Positions 12,721 to 26,290 of a stretch of 64,000 nt of DNA are shown here, piece by piece. Under the pieces are notes generated by a model. It made no database searches. It was not told the origin of the DNA and saw only the letters and a program-made list of their open reading frames with translations. How positions within the stretch are numbered: position 1 is the stretch's first letter; the number at the start of each line of letters is the position of its first letter. Source of the DNA: Pelecanus crispus (taxonomy: Eukaryota > Chordata > Aves > Pelecaniformes > Pelecanidae); assembly GCF_030463565.1 (NCBI RefSeq), contig NC_134643.1, positions 122,246,309 to 122,310,308 of the forward strand, given 5' to 3'. A program made the translations under genes and the position numbers.

Positions 12721-14450
12721 AGGAGTCTTTACTCCCGTTGGGTCACGCGTTGGGAAAGGCGCATTCAGGCTTGCGACAGGAGAATTTTGCATAGAAACCA
12801 ATGCAGCTAGATCACTTTTTGCCCGTCCCTTTTATTACTTGCAAAAAAAAAAATACTGTTTCCTTAAAAAAGCTGTACCAGTTTCGTGTTTCGTGCACTG
12901 GCAATATCGTGCAATGGTCCAAACAGATGTGTTAACACAGGCTGCTGACAACAGCAAAAAGGTGATGCCATCATGTATTAAATACTAATGGCTGCTAGAA
13001 GTGTCTTTTTTAAAAAAAAATTCCATTTTTTTGCAATGCAGGGACTAGTAAAATGCTCGGTAAGAAGTTTAGCATCTCCAGAGAAGACATAGCCAGGCTG
13101 CTGACTTTCACTCTTCCCCAAGGACAAAACAAAACAAAACCCTCTCTGCAGAGGCATATCATTATCTGGATTTAAAGTTGAGCATTTTTGGTACAAAGCC
13201 CTCTCAATGAATACACACACAGTATTAAATACAAGGGCAATACAGGGGCGTCCCCCTCCCAACAGCTGACTGCTTTATTTTTCGCTATCGCTCATATAAA
13301 GCCTACCACATTTAACTTAGGTTGGGCATTATAAAAACCACGAAGGTGTAACCCATGCCTTTTGTTTCATCTCAAATATAAGCTGCATGAGGCAGCGAGG
13401 AAGGCAGATGAGCAGAGATCAGCCAGAATAGGGAGAGCTCCATGAAGCCGAGCACAGGAAAACTCAGTTTTCTCAGGACGAGTGAGTTACAGTCCCAGTT
13501 AGCAAGTCAGATCCCTAGCTGGGGCAAATTAGCTTACATTCTTCATACCTAAATGATTTAATTGCATTCATGTGCTTCCTGACGACATTGTCATTTCTGT
13601 GATGCTCTGGTTTACTGGTCCAATTTTACAGGGAGTAGGGAGTATTTAATACACACAGACATGCCAAGGGAGAGATCTCACATCAATGATACTTGTGTAA
13701 AGCTTAAAAAATTAACCTGTTTTTCAGTGCTTTGACTGACAAATTAAAGCAGCTGGTTTAGATGACAGAATATCATCTTCCGCTGGCCACTGACAAGTAT
13801 GAGGTAAATATATCCCTGAATGCTTTTCTGAAAGGTGCTCGCATGTCATCATCATTATTATAAAGAATAAAATTGCTCTGTTGACTTCACTGGACTTAGG
13901 CCAATTTCCAGCTCCACAGCAGTAATGATAGCATCATCACAATTATATATTTTGGCTGCAGTAAGCTCATAACGATCGTGTTTTATTAGAAATACCAAAA
14001 GTTCCCTCAGTGCACTAAGTGCTAGCATTGCTGGTGCTGCCGTCATGAATTCCTTTGGCTTCCCTTTCTGCTCCATGCTTGCCAACCTTAAAAAAAAATG
14101 CTGGACTGCTTTTCTAGTAACGTACCAAGCAGAAAAAAAAAAAAATGTTCTTCCAGGTCCCCTCCAGCGGTGGCTCTTCCCTGGAGGAAGCTTTGCTTCA
14201 TTCCCATTTTAGTGGGACAGTCTGCGACCCCCCGGGGGGGTGGTTATTTCTGAGAAGGAACTCAAACCATCAGCCACCATTCTGGCAAACGGTACATCCT
14301 GAAAGAGGGATTTTTAAGGCTGTGGAGCAGGAGGAGGGCCAGTCTTCTCAAAAAGTTGCTCTGGCTTGGACAACCCAAACAAGTAAAGATCAAGCAAAAC
14401 CTCACAGAACTAAACTGTCAGAGCTTTTCCAAGTAAATACTTTGTTGTAT

Positions 14451-14474
14451 ATGTGTGTGTGTATATATATATAT
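14451..14474 (+). repeat. TG/TA dinucleotide microsatellite
   Basis: ATGTGTGTGTGT followed by ATATATATATATA, a small compound microsatellite. Confidence 0.85.
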
Positions 14475-17400
14475 AAAAAAATGACTTTGTGCTAGATTAC
14501 AGAGGCAGGCTGAATCAATATAGCCACAGGGGTGAGAGGCTGCATCACATCAGTAAAACTGGTGACAGTACTATAGATACATTAGAGACTGCAGCTTGGG
14601 CTGTTCCTGGAGGAGACTAACTTTGCTGATTCAAAAGAGGACACGTAACACCCTGATTATTGGTCTACATGTGTGCCCAACCTCAGTTTCCCTTTGCCCA
14701 CTTCCTGTAGGTATTACAAGCCCCCTTGCTAATCAGCCATACTGTTACTCAGAAAGCTCCTTAAGGTCTTCTGCTTATGGAAATAAAGTCTCCTCCCAGC
14801 TCCTGGATCAGCATGAACACCACCCACAAAGCCCATGGGAGGTTTTCTCAGGGAAAGCACTCTCCCTGTCCCTCCACAGCACAACGGCGGATGAAAGTCC
14901 AGTCTTTCTTGCCTGCATCTGGGGAGCAGCCTTGGGGCCGGTACCTTAAACTAGTGGCCTGCAGGGAAAAGCCCAAAGAAGAAGACGGCAGAGCTGTGGC
15001 AGCATCGGCTGGAGACACAGAGTCCTGAGAGATGGAAAGCATTTAGATGATTACGCTGGCTGCTCACGTTAAACCTGTGGTTACTTGGTATTTATGCCCT
15101 ATGGTCAACATCTCACCAACTTGGGAGTGGGCATTATGCCATCTTAACAGATGGGCCTCAGCGATTTCAGCTAAGAGACTGTGTATGTCCATCAAATATG
15201 TTTGTTTAGGGAGCCGTTCCCAGCCTGGAAACACAGGACCTATAATGTGCTGTCCAGAAAGATAACACTATCAGCTTTGGATCTCATCTGCTCAGCAGTA
15301 AGCACAGACTGCAAGTCTTTCTCTCCTCTTTTATTCCCACTGCCCCAGAGAAGTGAATGCCGTCATTGCACCCTGCGGAGGTGGAGAGGTGCCCATGGCC
15401 AGGATGTCATGATCCCCGCGTCTAGAGGGGTGCAGCTAAACTGTGCAGCGTCCCTGGGGACAAGGAAAATGGCAATGCCCAGAAAGGGGGAAACTTTCAG
15501 CCCTATTTGTACCTCATCACATCTCCCCCTGCACAACCTCTGGCACCAAACACCACCCAGCTGGTGGCCAAACCAAAGAATGTGTGAGCAGAGAGCAGAG
15601 CAAGGTCCTCAGCCCCAAGAGAGGATGACAGGGCTCAGTTCTGGGACACCGCCCACAGGAGAGGAGATGGTTGGGGCAGGAGGTGTTAAAATCCTTGGAT
15701 CACAGGTATGCACAAGCCTCTGACCTGCACATGCCATACCAATGTGGGCATCATCAGTGTGAAGGCAGTGAGTTATCCCACAGAAGCAGGACCTGGAGCT
15801 GCTGGGCATGGGAACAGCACAGAGCTCTGCCTGACACTTGCAGATTTGCTCCTCAAGCTGCTGTAAGCAAATATTATTACTTTCTTAAATTTTCCTCTTT
15901 TTTTGGTCAAGCTTCTTGCAATAAATGCCCATGTTTTAGTAGACACCTAGTTCTGCAGCCTCAAATCACCACTATTGGCAAGAAACTATGGAGCAGAATG
16001 GTCCCTCCTTGATGCGCCTTCCAGGGACAAACATCAATACAAGAGGGACATTTACTGTTCTTCAGGTGCCTTTAATAGCCAGGTGAGAAGGCGCTCTGTG
16101 CTTATATTACCCGTCTTGCTCTGAATGATCTGCCCAGGCCATCCTCCATGGAGGGGCTCTCAGTGCTTCAGACCTAGCTGGCTCTGAGGGACTGTGTGCC
16201 ACTCGTGTGAGCAGAGGCCATCTGCAACAGACCCCTGCCTCTTGTTAGCCATTTCAATGTTCTTAAGCAAGGGGGTTTTGGCCATACTGTGCTCTTTCCT
16301 CAGCCCCTCTGGATGGGGACACCCCTGCCTATGCAGGAGCATCCTGAATCCCACCTTGGGAAGAGAGCTGGGGGGGCATCAGACAAGGAAACGGAGCCTG
16401 GCTGCACACTAGAAGAATGACAGTGGGGAAGGGAAGGGGAAGAAGTCTATGGATGTATAAGACCGATTGCCAGTGTGCAGTCTGCCACAGGCTAAGCTGT
16501 GCTGCACATCCCCTCCTCTTCCCCCGAGGCAAGAGCTGTCAGGGCGGGAGCTAGGAGACAGCTAGGCAGGCTCTCGGTGTGGGGACAAAAACTGGTGAGG
16601 AGATACCCTCCCAAGAGCTCCTAGCCAAGCGCTCACCCCATCGAGGTGCAGGATGCTACAGCCTGGCCTCCTGGCATGAACAAACCTGGCTGCCCAACAC
16701 AGAGCACGTCCGAGGCTCAAATCCACTGGGGCAAAATTTCCAGACAGAAATGGAGGGCACATCTGGGGATATCCAAATGTATGGTGGCCTTGGACAGGCT
16801 GGTGGCAGGAAGCCAAAGGGCAACCACTGGGACATTCAGCTCAGGGAAGAGCCAGAGGTGTGGGGAAAAGAGCATCAACTAAACACAGGAGCTCCAAAAA
16901 ACACTTCTCGGTGAGGGCCATGACAAGCTGCGGTGACAGGCACCTCCTCGCCCGGTCCTGGCAGCTGCAGAAGCAGGGTGGTGAGGTGGGGAGACTACCT
17001 GAGCGCTGCAGGAGGCAGAGGGGCTCCCAGACATGACAAACTCGCGTGGCAAAGCAGCCCCTTCTTAATAAGAAGTATGTAGAAAACCCACACGGGATAT
17101 GATACATGCTTAAGTGTCCGTCACTTTTTTTACCTGAGCAATACGTAGCTGCAAAAGATGATATCAAAAGTTTGTCTCAATCTTCAGAAGTCCTCTCATT
17201 CAGAGTGAATCCAGATGAAAAACACTGAAAAGTGAGAAAGTCTTTTCCCGATTCATACTTCATAATTTTCCAACAGATCTGCAAAAGGGATCTGTTTTAT
17301 CCTTTCAGTTGTGCGTGTTTCCTCAGAAAGCACACAGCCTTATTTGATACTAAAATAGCGCACACCAGATACTTAAACTTCCCATGTGAGGACGTTTGCC

Positions 17401-18674
17401 TGTATATCCTTCCCTACTGAAGGGATGGTCTTAACAAAGCTACTAACTTGTCATGGGATGGTTCTGTCGAGCTAAGGATTTTCTTTTGATTTTTCCTTTC
17501 CTCTTGGAAGCCCACTTCTGCCCGACACTGCACATATGCAAACATCTAGAGACAAACATTTTCTTTTCCCTTCTCCCCCGCACCAGCATCTTCTACCCAT
17601 ATGGGACAGATAATCCCTTTTCATATCGGCTCATCTTCTTCTTTCAACACAATTTCCTTGACATCCCAAATTACAACCAAATGGGGGAACGGAGGAATGA
17701 GCCTGAAATCAATTTCAGATCACTCAAAAGAAATAGATTTATAGTGAAGATAAATCAACAAAACCTTTGAGGGTAGATCCCTGAATTCTTGCTTCAGTCC
17801 TTGACATATTTAGTACCTGTTGATAGAGGCTAAGACAACGCACGGTCACTGAGGCGAGGGGCTGGGAAGCGGGACGAGCATCCCTGGCAGGGCAGGAGCG
17901 GCCAGGTTTGGGTCAAGGGATCTGGATCCAAGCGCCCACTGGGACAGATAAGACACTTAACCTCCACGCCCCAGCTGGGCCCCGCTTAGGAAGGGAGCGT
18001 AATGTCCTCTGCCCCACGCAGACCGGCTGGGACCGAGCAAGGTCCATCCAGCCCCTCACCTGCGGTGCATTTAAGCAAATGTAAATAATTGTGCCCCGGT
18101 CATCCCAGTGGGGTTTTTAGCCCTACACAGCTGACGAGAGCTTGAGGACCCCGATCTATGCCTTGTGCCTTGGTTTAAAGCATGAGAAAAGGTACACAGC
18201 CGCAGTTATTTGGGAGGTAACGTGGTGTTTCCCAAATGGTAAGAAACAGCACAATCAACAAATAAACTGCCTTAATCTCAAAGCCGAAGTGAGCCGGCAG
18301 CACGCAGGAGCAAACACAAGTCACTGAAAATGCTAATGCTGCAGCGCAGATACAGGAGTTGACTTTGGGAAGTCAAGAGGTTTTGAGATTAATGTGGGAA
18401 GTCAAGGCGAGAGGTTGCCCCGAGGTCAGGCTCTGCCCCTCCAGCACGCCTGCATCAGGGCCAGCGCAAAGAGCCAGGGATCGCACTGCTAATTTGGTCG
18501 TTAATTTGGATACACACTTAAATAGGAAGAAAGCAGTTTGTTGGCAGAGAAGAGGGGGACTGATCCCCTCCATGGAGGCTGATGGCAAATGCCTGCTAAG
18601 GTCAGCAGGAGCAGGTTGTTTTCCAGTCACTAGAAAGGGAAACACGAATTTTAAGCCTCTATTTTTTAACATGT

Positions 18675-18694
18675 CTTCTTTCTTTCTTTCTTTC
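18675..18694 (+). repeat. (TTTC)5 microsatellite
   Basis: Five TTTC units followed by TAG; resembles a splice acceptor by composition only. Confidence 0.8.
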
Positions 18695-19353
18695 TAGAAA
18701 CATTAAAAGCTTTTCTTTTAATTAACACTGAAGTTTAGATATTTTGTGAAAGTGATACCTAAGGAAGAAAATGTTACATTATTATGCACTTACATCAAAG
18801 GTCCCAATTTTAATTCATTTACTGTGGAAAAATTAACAAATTACAGTCCTAAGTACTGGAGCATATTGCCGGTTTTGTTCCTCTGTCTTTCAAGAGATTT
18901 AATGTGGCTTTGAAATCAACAGGACTACTTCAGGAAGGAGGTACTTTTCAGCATGGGAAAGGGTAATAAAACCTGGTCTTTTGTTTCTAATTTAACTGCC
19001 TAGTATAATTTGGCTCCTTGTTACGACGTGCTCTGTGGGTCCTTTAAAAGATATTGCTGAGCACGTGCTAGCAGGTCTGCAGGTGAATGCTTTCCTTACG
19101 TGCTAAGAAGATGCTGTGTTCCCATTTTTAATAATAAGCATTATGCGTGGAGCAGGGAAGATGGACCAGTACTAGATATGAAAGGAAAATATTTTCTCAC
19201 TTTTGAAAGCAGAGCCCATCGTTCGGTGATCCCTGGGCATTTGTAGGCTCTGTGGGTTTTAAGTCTTTTTCTTTTGGGGAGGCGTATGCAGGACTTCGAT
19301 GTCAGCACAAAAGCACATGTGTTCCTGTTGTCTGTCTGTGAAATATGTAACAT

Positions 19354-19787
19354 ATAGAATCATAGAATCATTTAGGTTGGAAAAGACCTTTAAGATCATC
19401 CAGTCCAACCATTAACCTAACATTACCAAGTCCACACTAAACCAATTAAGGGTAGACTAGACTAAACCATGTCCCAAAGTGCCACGTCTATCCATTTTTT
19501 GAACACTTCCAGGGATGGTGACTCCACCACCTCTCTGGGCAGCCTGTTCCAATGCTTGACCACCCTTTCTGTGAAGAAATTTTTCCTAATATCCAACCTA
19601 AACCTCCCCTGGTGCAGCTTGAGCCCATTTCCTCTCGTCCTATCGCTACCTACTTGGGAGAAGAGACCAACACCCACCTCACTACAACCTCCTTTCAGGT
19701 GGTTGTAGAGAGCGATAAGGTCTCCCCTCAGCCTCCTCTTCTCCAGACTAAACAACCCCAGTTCCCTCAGCCGCTCCTCATAAGTCC
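19354..19787 (-). mobile_element. 5'-truncated CR1 LINE
   Basis: The element reads on the minus strand. Its 3' terminus is at 19,354, where the + strand shows AGAATCATAGAATCAT, the complement of the CR1 ATTCTATG-type tail. Between 19,755 and 19,462 the minus strand keeps an open frame for the C-terminal end of the CR1 ORF2 protein ([50 protein letters not shown]). Only about 430 bp remain, with no endonuclease or polymerase core, so it is dead. The intact reading frame in this tail suggests a fairly young insertion. Confidence 0.95.
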
Positions 19788-21039
19788 CTACTATAGTATT
19801 TTTACTTTTGGAAATAAGGGTAGACTATAGCAGCCACTGTCTGAGGCTATTTCCCTGGTCAGCCTGGGGACTAACACAGCGGTGGCTGGGCTGCTGGACA
19901 CGCCAAAGAGCTCTCAGTTAACCCCGCATTCTCGTTAGCTCATGCCTCCTGAGCACGCCCCTCCGCAATGCCGCTGGCGCCAGCCCTGCTCCCCAGCGGC
20001 TCTCCCTCCGCTGCCTGGCGGGTGCGAGCAGAGGCACTGGCCACCGAGGAGTGGGGTGGCCAGCTGTCCCCTGCTGTGGCAGCCAGCAGCCAAGGTGATG
20101 CCTCCGTAACACATCCGGGAAGGGCACGGGAAATTAAATGAACTGACTTCTGAAGTAGAAAGCTCATAAATACAAACGCAGTGATGAGCGCTGAGGACCG
20201 CCTCGGGGAACGCACGGGGACCACCACTGCCCCAGGGTGCCAAGGGGCCGTTGTCCCCCCCAGGGGCCAGGATGGGCCTCTCAGCCAGGCTTCGGCCGGC
20301 AGCCGCTGGCTCGAGCGTGCTGTTTGCCCCTGGTGTGGGCACCGTGCTGGCAGGGCCACGCAGCTCCAGCACCTGCCCCAGCTCACTCGGGTACTGCCCA
20401 GCGCACCCCAAGCCCCCATGGTGGGCTTCTCCTCTCCTCGGGGCTGTTAGCAGCCGAGCGCAGCAAGCGTGCCAGGGCTGGCCAGGTAGGAAGGAGATTT
20501 CCTTTTGCCTTATGAGTCAGCCTCCATGATGCCTTACAGTACTAGCTGGAACTGGGAATAAAACCATTTGTCATGTTATTGCTGAACAAACAGTTTACAA
20601 AGAGCTGCTTCAGGGAAGGCGCAATGTACCGGGGTTGCCGGTGCTGCTGATTAGATTGAGGACTCGGAGCATGATCCTTCATCCCCGCACTGGCAGCGGC
20701 ATGGAGATTTAGCTCTCAATATTCATTTTCCAGTTCCTAAAAGTTTCAGGTTCACATCTGGCTACAATCTATATTACAGAGGCCCGGTTCAGATCTCTAC
20801 TCCGAATACCTCAGAGGCTGCTCCAGTGTCGATGCGAGGCAGAGGCTGCCAGCGATAGGTAGGTACGCTGGGAAGCGCGGCACGTGTGCCTGGTGGCATG
20901 CAGAGATGGTTTTTCAGTCACTCGAGTCCCTAACCGATGGGCAAGCCCAGCCCTGTCCTACCTCTACATTGACTGATTTCATTAGGTCTCATTTTCCCCT
21001 TCAAAGCTCTCGGAAGTCTCAAAGCATCCAGCGTGTCGA

Positions 21040-21500
21040 CACGAGTCTCGAGTCATCACAACAATATCGCAGCTAATGAGATCAAAGAAGAAGTTGCTAT
21101 CTCATCCCTCCTGCCAAAAACTGCAGGCAGCCAGTGGGATGGTTAACGGGGAACATCCAAATTTCGACCGGTACCAGCTCCCTGTCTGACAGACGTAAGC
21201 CAGGAGAGAAGTGGTGCACAGGAGGGAAGGCAATAATTCCTACCTCTGAGCAGAATTTAAAAATTGAAAGTAGCATCTATTCAGCTCCTCCAAGCTGTTT
21301 CAAAGGACTTGTAAGTCTCCGGTTGCCATTGTGCGGCTGGTAATTCTGTGTCACAACTAATTACCGCCTAATAGCCGTTGTGGGGACAAAGTCCCGGGTT
21401 TAAAAGAGAAGTCTATTTCGTCTCGCATTCAGGCCTAATCTGACCCTGAATAGCAGAGATTACATGAGGTAATACAGCAGTTATTTCTACCTGCTGTAGT
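21040..21500. promoter_or_regulatory. Candidate enhancer with SOX, homeodomain and TCF cores
   Basis: CAACAAT (21,059-21,065), TAATGA (21,074-21,079) and ATCAAAG (21,081-21,087) sit within 30 bp. Farther on are GCCATTGTG (about 21,325-21,333) and CTAATTA (21,358-21,364) with CCTAATAG just after, and more TAAT cores up to about 21,480. Composition is single-copy. Confidence 0.35.
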
Positions 21501-24500
21501 TCATAAGCTCCATCTCCAGCTGAGGCAAAAACCCCCTCCCCCTTTACAAAGATTATTTGTCATTAAAATGCTCAGTAGCGCCTTTTTTTTCCTTTTTTTT
21601 TTTTTAATCTGGATGTTGCCTACACTTTCAGAAAGGTTTTTGAAGGAAGATTAGCAGGATTAGGAAAGGTTCACATATGTTCAGCTTCACTATTGGTATT
21701 CAAGACATCACAACTCCACCACCACCCAGGAAGCCCAAGAAAACCGGGAACGGAGACAGAGAGGCAGAAAGAAAGAGGCCTCCTGGCCAGAGAAAGGGAA
21801 GAGCACTCCAGCAAGTAAAACAGTCGAGTCAGACCTGGGGCCATGGAGGCTGTCACGCCACAGAAATCCTTGCCTTTCACTCCAGCAAAAATATGGCTTT
21901 TACTCAGCACCTCATAACTATGCGTGCCTGCAGTCGTGCTAGCAGGCCAGCCTTGCTCCCCTGCTAATAGCCCAGGCAGACATGCTGTGAGAGAGTTGTA
22001 GCCGAAGAGGAGCATTTCCACAGGCAGATACAGGCCTTGAAATGCTTTAGCTGGCGCGAATGACTGCAACAAAGCAAGAGGGAAATGTATGCCATGCACA
22101 CAAGAGGTATCTGACCTCGACCTGGTAGCATCTGGTGGGCTGCACAGACTGGGCGTGGAATGGCAAAAGGGTGAAATCACCCATGCGCATCCAGTAAAGG
22201 ATGGGCAAAGTGGTGCAGGTGCCGGGGCACAGCTCCCTGTGGCTCTATGGGTCACCCTTGGGGTCCTCAGCCCTTTTTCTGGTGCCGTGAGGGACGCAGA
22301 GTTGACATAAAAGTGCCTCACTCCGTCCCGCCGGCCACTTGCCAAGAAGTCGTGAAACAAGAGCATGGCCATACTGAGCCGCCTACTCCCTTGGGGACAT
22401 TTAACCTCAGCAAGGGCACAGGTCCCTTCTTTAGGATGTGTCCCATGCCAGGGACAACACTAGACAGTGGCTGGATTTCTTCAGAGTTATGATGGGAGGA
22501 AAGAGGGTTGGAAATGGGGGAAAGGCGGCCATTGGGGCAACCAGCATAAATCGTGTCTTTGCTGGTAGACCTCAAAATTACATTCCCATACTTTTCATTT
22601 TTTCAGAAAAAGGGATTTTTCTGGATTCAAATCTATCAGTACAGGTCAACACCTATCCAGTCAAAATACAAAGGAGATCTTTCTTCAGGTTAATTTTTGT
22701 TTGCATTGTAAACAGCTAAGCAAGGTTTAAATCCATGCAGCCCACACTCTGAATATAAGGGCCTTTCTAAAGCCTGGAGAACAGCTCACACGGTCATTGG
22801 GAATTTTCTCCCTTTTTAGGCAACAGCTTTTCTTCTTGTTTCGGATTTTCCAAAAAACTCCCAGGCTATCCTCAACAGTCTTTCTCCTACCTTGCCCCTT
22901 CTTTCTCACCAACACCCTCGCGCTTCCTCCTTGCCCCCTGAGACGCTCGCTCCTAACGCTGCATGACTTCACGCCTTTCCTCCACTCCCCATCCCTGGAA
23001 ACACACCTTGCCCACCACTCCTTCCCCCTTCCCCTTCCCTCTCCCAAGAGCTTGCATTTCCGCCCTCTCTCACTAAATGCTCTTGGTCCTTCCCAAGCTT
23101 TTCCCCCAACCTGAACCTCCCCGTTGCCTGTAGGTCAGGATCCTTCCTAAGCTCTCCCGGTTTCCCTGCCCCGGCCCCCGCTCACACCTCCGTGCCGAGG
23201 ACCCTGGCAGCTAACATGAGAGGCAGCTGCAAACAGCAGAGCCTCAGCCGCTCTGGGGTTTTGGCAATGGAACCCTTCCAGCTCCTCCGAGAGCCTTACC
23301 CTCCGAGGCAGCTTTGGAGGACGCATGGCTCAGGCGAAGCACGCCAGGACCTCACTTGCATCGTCGGTGGATTGACAGGGGGAGGCTTCATGTGGAACTG
23401 TTAAAACAAGCAATGTTATTTAAGGCATTTATATTTTCACTTGCGAACATTTTCTTCAAGCGGTTCCAAAGGCACATGTGCTTTAAATCGCTGCGCCTTG
23501 ATAAAGTGAGCCCAGGCGCACATGGGAGTGGGTCAGGGCCGCCGCTCCGGCCAGGCAAGCACAGCTCCCCACCCGACTCGGCGGAGGGAGAAAGAGTGCG
23601 AAGAACCCAAGGTAATAAATTCAGCATGTTATACAAAAGATCAAAACTCCTGCCAGCGTGTTACAGAAAGCAAGGAATCTCTCCTCTTTTTTTTTTTTTT
23701 CCTTCCAGCAAATACATAAAACCCCTGCCAACTGAAGAACATCTTTCTCTAGCTCAGCAGCTTGGGGAGGCACTGTCTGTGGAGGACCTTTTAAGCAATT
23801 CAAATGGGAAAGAGGGGCGACTATAACACAGAAACACCCATGTTTGCAAAAAGGTGTGGCAGGCATCAAAATGAGAGGGCTGATCTCGCAAGCGGAGAGG
23901 GGCTCTTCAAGCATAGCATGGGGTGAGAAGGCAACCAAGTCCCATAAAATGCCATCACATATGAGTCTGCAAAAATATGTCCTCCAGTTCTCAAGGGGGG
24001 AGTTTGGAATGAAGCGGTCTCACTGGCGGATCAGCTCCTGTGAACATAAAACCCTTCTGGGTGGTTTGTATTTTAGGAGGGGAGGGAGAGATCACAGAAA
24101 CTTCAGACTGAAAGCATCAAAACTTGTGCTCTTAGATAACCCTCATCTGTCTTTTGCATTTGAGTCAGTATTAAAAAACCTGGGTGATACAGCACTTGCA
24201 CAGCAGTTAATTTTTTTTTCTTTCCTGGTGTTATACAGATTTTATCTTTCTCAGGCAGATGAATGACAGCTCCCTCCCTGCCGCACTTGCAGAGGATGCT
24301 GATTCAGAATTTTATCTGAAATAGCACGTATATGGTGCCTCCTGTAAAACGGGTCTTTTTTTTTTTTCTGGAAAAGGGAATCAGACTTCACTTCCAGTAT
24401 AGGTTCAACTAATCCCTCTGCAGTCCCCGCAAAACTTGGGGTCCTCACTCCTTTGGGGCCAACAAGAGTTTTGCCATGGTGAGATTTTGTCTCTTCCTGC

Positions 24501-24847
24501 AAAACTTATTACTACTGCCTGGTTGAACGCAGAAAAATAGCACATGCAAAACTAAGGCTGTTCATCTGCTTCGGCATCTCGCCCACACCTGGGAGAGCAC
24601 ATCTTAGATGGCCACAAGGGATGCCCCACCATAAGCCGAAAGGTGGGAAAGCCAGTATGATTGCGGTTGTCTTCTGCATTCAGTTTTCCTTCTTGTTCTT
24701 AAAAAGGAAAATTTCAAAAGGAAAAAGGGGGTTGGGGGGGGCGGGGGGGAAGACACTGTGAATAATTCTGCTGCTCAAGTGTTTTACGTAGGCGCTGGGG
24801 GTGGCAGGGGGCCAGGCCCTGCAGCCCACCTCCGCACCCGTTCCTGC

Positions 24848-24863
24848 GGGGGGGGGGGGGGGG
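24848..24863 (+). repeat. G16 homopolymer
   Basis: 16 consecutive G, about 100 bp after another G-rich patch (24,727-24,749). Potential G-quadruplex. Confidence 0.9.
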
Positions 24864-25589
24864 AGCGTGGATGCATATTCATGAGAGGGAGGAGGCCTCG
24901 CCTGCACGGTATAAAACGTGTCGGCTGAGTTGCATGAAAAGAGCAGCTATTTTCTGTTTCTTCTGCTATGAGCAACATCCCTTCCCCACAGCAGCGGGTT
25001 AATGCACGGAGGGGAGGCAAGCATCGCCTGTCAAGGAAGGCACGGGCCGGGTGTGCGTGCAGCCCCGCTCCCAGCCTGAGCAGCGCACATTTCCCCAGGA
25101 CTTCAAGGGATGCGCTGCATTTTTTATGGTCTGAAAAAACAGTGGCAAATCCCCATCTTGCTCCCTCAGCTGCGCCCCTGAAGCAAGCCTGTGGGAACAG
25201 CGGGGGGGTAAACTGCAGAGCTACCCTACCACGTCAGTGCGGGCTTCCCTCCTTTTGCCAAGGGAGAGTGGGCAGGAGGTGTCAGGAGGCCTCCTCAGAT
25301 GGTGTCAGGAGACCTTCGGCACCGTGGCCAGCTGGTGGAGCTGGGACCCCTGGTACGAGCAGGTATGGTGGGCATCACGCTGCAAAGATACAGAAGAGCC
25401 ACATAAAAGCCAGCCTGTCACCTTCCCGTGTCATGTCCGGCCGTCTGGGAGCAACTCACACCCCCGCCCCAGCTAAGCATGGATGGAGTTTATAAATACG
25501 AACAAATAGCTAGAAAGTGCTTGGGTAGCCCAGCAAAGTTGGGAAGAGTCGATGAGAGACATATGGTTCCAGCACTCCCTAAAAAAATA

Positions 25590-26290
25590 TAATTTCTATC
25601 TTCAGGTGGCCGTGCACCCTCTCCTTCTAATGAGTAAGATATTTAAAGTCCTGAACTGTTTATGTGACATTTCAATAAATAATGCGGAGATTTGACAGCA
25701 TTTCCATATTCCTCCTTTAATGTCTGAATGTCTCTGACTTAATCCCAGTTCCTTGGCATTTATTACTGTTTGTTACACTAACAAGTGAGATTATGAGAAT
25801 TCTAATGAAGGCTTCCAGTGAAAAACTCTGTGATTAAAATGCCATAATAACAGTTGCATGCATTTATGTGCCTGATTATCATAATCTATTTAGCACAAGT
25901 AAACATACAAACAGAAGGAGAAAAGCGAGCCCACTGACACTTCAGCTAAAGGAGAATTGGAAATGAGGGAGAAACAATGTAAATATGTAAATGTCTTTGT
26001 GTATTCTTTTTATCTTTTTTTCTCATCCTTGCTTTTTTCCCCCCTGTTTGCTAATGAGACATCTATGGTTCATCACATGTGGTCCCTCTTTGCTTGGCCG
26101 AGGTGCGGTTTTCGGGCCATCTGCTGGGGCCACTCTCCGGAACAATGCCACCCAGAAAGCGAGGGAGACATTCACCGCAACCTTTGACATCATGGGCGAC
26201 AAGAGATGGTGTCGTACAGACTCGGGGCTTTGATATGTTCATTCCGAATGCTTAGTTCAGCTGTTACTCCATTAATGCAAGTCCCGGTAC
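25590..26290. promoter_or_regulatory. Candidate AT-rich regulatory block
   Basis: Two parts. Part one, 25,590-25,930, is dense in TAAT/ATTA cores (TCTAATGA, TGATTAAAAT, CATAATAA, TGATTATCATAATC) with an E-box CAGTTG (25,851-25,856). Part two, 26,095-26,240, is more GC-rich with an E-box CATCTG (26,119-26,124) and SOX-type AACAATG (26,141-26,147). No coding potential is recognised. Confidence 0.3.

Larger units (their letters stand above)
6214..19353. other. Non-coding 5' flank, second segment
   Basis: Unique sequence without recognisable gene or mobile element. Notable contents are the candidate regulatory cluster at 11.69-12.72 kb, a perfect 10-bp hairpin at 10,426-10,450 and small microsatellites. 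The stretches 7,100-11,100 and 14,500-18,600 hold only domain-free frames. Confidence 0.55.

Noticed and set aside
18675-18697. TTTC run followed by TAG, looking like a splice acceptor
   Set aside because: It is a microsatellite; no exon with coding content or donor follows.
19462-19755. 97-codon minus-strand frame as a host gene
   Set aside because: It matches the end of CR1 ORF2 and belongs to the truncated LINE.
21671-22372. 233-codon minus-strand frame
   Set aside because: Longest frame outside the GC-rich domain, but no domain, no Kozak support, no splice partner; within chance for a window this size.
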